Origin: Mycobacterium sp. | Lineage (GTDB): Bacteria > Actinomycetota > Actinomycetes > Mycobacteriales > Mycobacteriaceae | Length of the DNA: 36,023 nucleotides | Assembly (NCBI GenBank): GCA_026393245.1 | Contig: JAPLAO010000138.1 | Span: 1 to 36,023 of the forward strand | Reading direction: 5' to 3' | Shown: positions 34,747 through 36,023 of the stretch, in pieces | Layout: each line of letters starts with the position of its first letter | Numbering within the stretch: the stretch's first letter is position 1 | Position numbers and translations under genes: made by a program | Notes under the pieces: model-generated | Databases searched by the model: none | Seen by the model: only the letters and a program-made list of their open reading frames with translations | Told to the model about the DNA's origin: nothing

Positions 34747-36023
34747 GGAAACTCCGTCCGTCAGTCGGCTGTGGGGCGGTAGGTGGAATCGTCGCCAGGG
34801 TTTTCCTGGGGAGCGGAGCCCGACCCGGAGTGACTCGGGTGAGGTTGATACCGCGCCAGCCGGACGGGGCGCCGTAATTGGGTTGCCCTGGACCGCCGGG
34901 GCCGTTCTGCGCGTGATGGCGACCGGTGTGTTGTGACCCATTCCCGTTGGCGCCATAGCCGTTGGCGCCATAGCCGTTGGTGTCGTGACCCTGCTGCGCA
35001 TGCGCCGCGCTAGCCGCGGCAATCGCTTGCTTGAACGCCGGTTCCGGAATCGGTTGGGGCCATGGCTCGCCGCGTTCGATGGCCAGCTCGCCAGGGGTCT
35101 TGATCGGTGGCTTATCCGACGGGATGCGTCCACCGAAGTCATCGAACACCGCCAGCCGGGGACGCTTCTGGATGCCGGCGAAGATGACCTCCAGCTCGGC
35201 CCGATGCAGCGTCTCCTTCTCCAGGAGTTCAGCCGCCAGCACATCGAGCACATCGCGGTGTTCGGTCAGGATCGCCCATGCCTCGTCATGCGCGGCTTCG
35301 ATGAGCTTGCGGACCTCGTCGTCGATATCGCGGGCGACCTCGTGGCTGTAGTCGGCCTGGGTGCCCATGGTGCGACCCAGGAACGGGTCGCCATGCTCGG
35401 TGCCGTAGCGGACCGCACCCAGCTTGGAGCTCATGCCGTACTCGGTCACCATCGCGCGGGCGATCTTGGTGGCCTGCTCAATATCGGAGACCGCACCCGT
35501 GGTGGGCTCGCGGAAAACCAACTCCTCCGCGGCGCGCCCGCCCCTGGCGAATACCAGGCGGGCGATCATCTCCGACCGGGTCATGAGGCCCTTGTCATCC
35601 TCGGGCACGCTCACCGCGTGTCCGCCGGTGCGGCCGCGAGCCAGGATGGTGACCTTGTAGATCGGCTCGATATCGGTCATCGCCCACGCCGCCAGGGTGT
35701 GGCCGCCCTCGTGGTAGGCGGTGATCTTCTTCTCCGTCTCGCTGATGATCCGACTCTTGCGACGCGGGCCGCCGATGACCCGGTCGACGGCCTCTTCCAG
35801 CGCCGCCCCGGTGATGACGGTCCCGTTCTCACGGGCAGTGAGCAGGGCGGCCTCGTTGATCACATTGGCCAGATCCGCACCCGACATACCGACGGTGCGC
35901 TTGGCCAGACCGTCGAGGTCTGCCCCCGGTGCCAGCGGCTTGCCCTGCGAGTGCACCCGCAGCACCGCCTTGCGGCCGGCCAGGTCGGGAGAGGACACCG
36001 GGATCTGCCGATCGAATCGACCC
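34709..36023 (-). CDS. ftsH: Cell-division protease FtsH, C-terminal part (5' end outside window; 3' end probably frameshifted)
   Basis: The frame is open from the right window edge: it starts [14 protein letters not shown], the second region of homology (Arg finger) of the AAA domain, so about half the protein is missing. The zinc-protease motif HEGGH lies in [13 protein letters not shown], and a later acidic third ligand is expected near [13 protein letters not shown]. The tail has Asn/Gly/Tyr repeats ([12 protein letters not shown]). After SGWRG the encoded tail is Arg-rich, unlike the hydrophilic acidic tails of mycobacterial FtsH, and runs 38 bases into folE. Another frame gives a tail ending [10 protein letters not shown] and stops at 34761, before folE. 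FtsH degrades misfolded membrane proteins. Confidence 0.93.
   Translation of the reverse strand, partial: GRFDRQIPVSSPDLAGRKAVLRVHSQGKPLAPGADLDGLAKRTVGMSGADLANVINEAALLTARENGTVITGAALEEAVDRVIGGPRRKSRIISETEKKITAYHEGGHTLAAWAMTDIEPIYKVTILARGRTGGHAVSVPEDDKGLMTRSEMIARLVFARGGRAAEELVFREPTTGAVSDIEQATKIARAMVTEYGMSSKLGAVRYGTEHGDPFLGRTMGTQADYSHEVARDIDDEVRKLIEAAHDEAWAILTEHRDVLDVLAAELLEKETLHRAELEVIFAGIQKRPRLAVFDDFGGRIPSDKPPIKTPGELAIERGEPWPQPIPEPAFKQAIAAASAAHAQQGHDTNGYGANGYGANGNGSQHTGRHHAQNGPGGPGQPNYGAPSGWRGINLTRVTPGRAPLPRKTLATIPPTAPQPTDGRSFHGEARLDPGRHP
34944..34988 (-). repeat. 15-bp tandem repeat, three units, in frame in the ftsH tail
   Basis: On the plus strand two identical units CCGTTGGCGCCATAG and a divergent third CCGTTGGTGTCGTGA encode the [16 protein letters not shown] stretch of the low-complexity FtsH C-terminal tail. 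Confidence 0.88.

Noticed and set aside
34747..35253. N-terminal extension of folE by 169 codons
   Set aside because: The extension lies inside ftsH in another frame; the ATG at 34746 gives the family length and has a ribosome binding site.

Overview
The window is high-GC actinobacterial DNA, and its right three quarters (about 11.6-36.0 kb) follow, gene by gene, the Mycobacterium tuberculosis order Rv3579c to Rv3610c: rlmB-cysS-ispF-ispD-carD / lpqE-radA / Rv3587c-canB / mutY / Rv3591c / mhuD-lpqF / clpC1-lsr2-lysS-coaX-panC-Rv3603c-Rv3604c-Rv3605c-folK-folB-folP-folE-ftsH. Lsr2, CarD, MhuD, LpqE and LpqF all point to a Mycobacterium/Mycolicibacterium. There are no PE_PGRS genes where M. tuberculosis has them, which fits a species outside the tuberculosis complex.

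Left region (1-9.3 kb): an accessory catabolic segment. After the 3' end of a plus-strand gene (possibly linalool dehydratase/isomerase-like) and a DUF2243-like membrane gene converging on it, a seven-gene minus-strand operon runs from 9265 to 1173. It encodes a secreted, C-terminally anchored peptide-type substrate-binding protein, two permeases, two ATPases, a Rieske oxygenase with the quaternary-ammonium type active site, and a sarcosine-oxidase-like flavoprotein. I infer import and stepwise oxidative N-demethylation of a methylated amine, amino-acid betaine or small peptide. Oligopeptidase B (ptrB) is transcribed divergently from it.

Middle region (11.6-23.1 kb): translation and isoprenoid genes (rlmB, cysS, ispF, ispD, carD), then lpqE and radA, then a very compact block (Rv3587c-like, canB, mutY, hydrolase, mhuD, lpqF). 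Here two divergent gene pairs share the same CATG as start codons, and one convergent pair shares CTAG as stop codons.

Right region (23.1-36.0 kb): a long minus-strand series from ftsH through folate synthesis (folE, folP, folB, folK), two membrane proteins, pantothenate/CoA synthesis (Rv3603c-like, panC, coaX), lysS, lsr2 and clpC1.

The most notable observations are absences. disA (c-di-AMP synthase), expected directly after radA, is missing. panD (aspartate decarboxylase), expected between panC and coaX, is replaced by a 9-codon open frame that fits a deletion scar. Both sites keep the flanking gene junctions intact. The window also has an unusual number of short tandem repeats, mostly in frame (ptrB, ispD, the Rv3604c-like gene, ftsH, upstream of clpC1, and across the stop codon of the Rv3587c-like gene). 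The ftsH 3' end looks frameshifted into folE. No tRNA, rRNA, insertion sequence or CRISPR array was seen.
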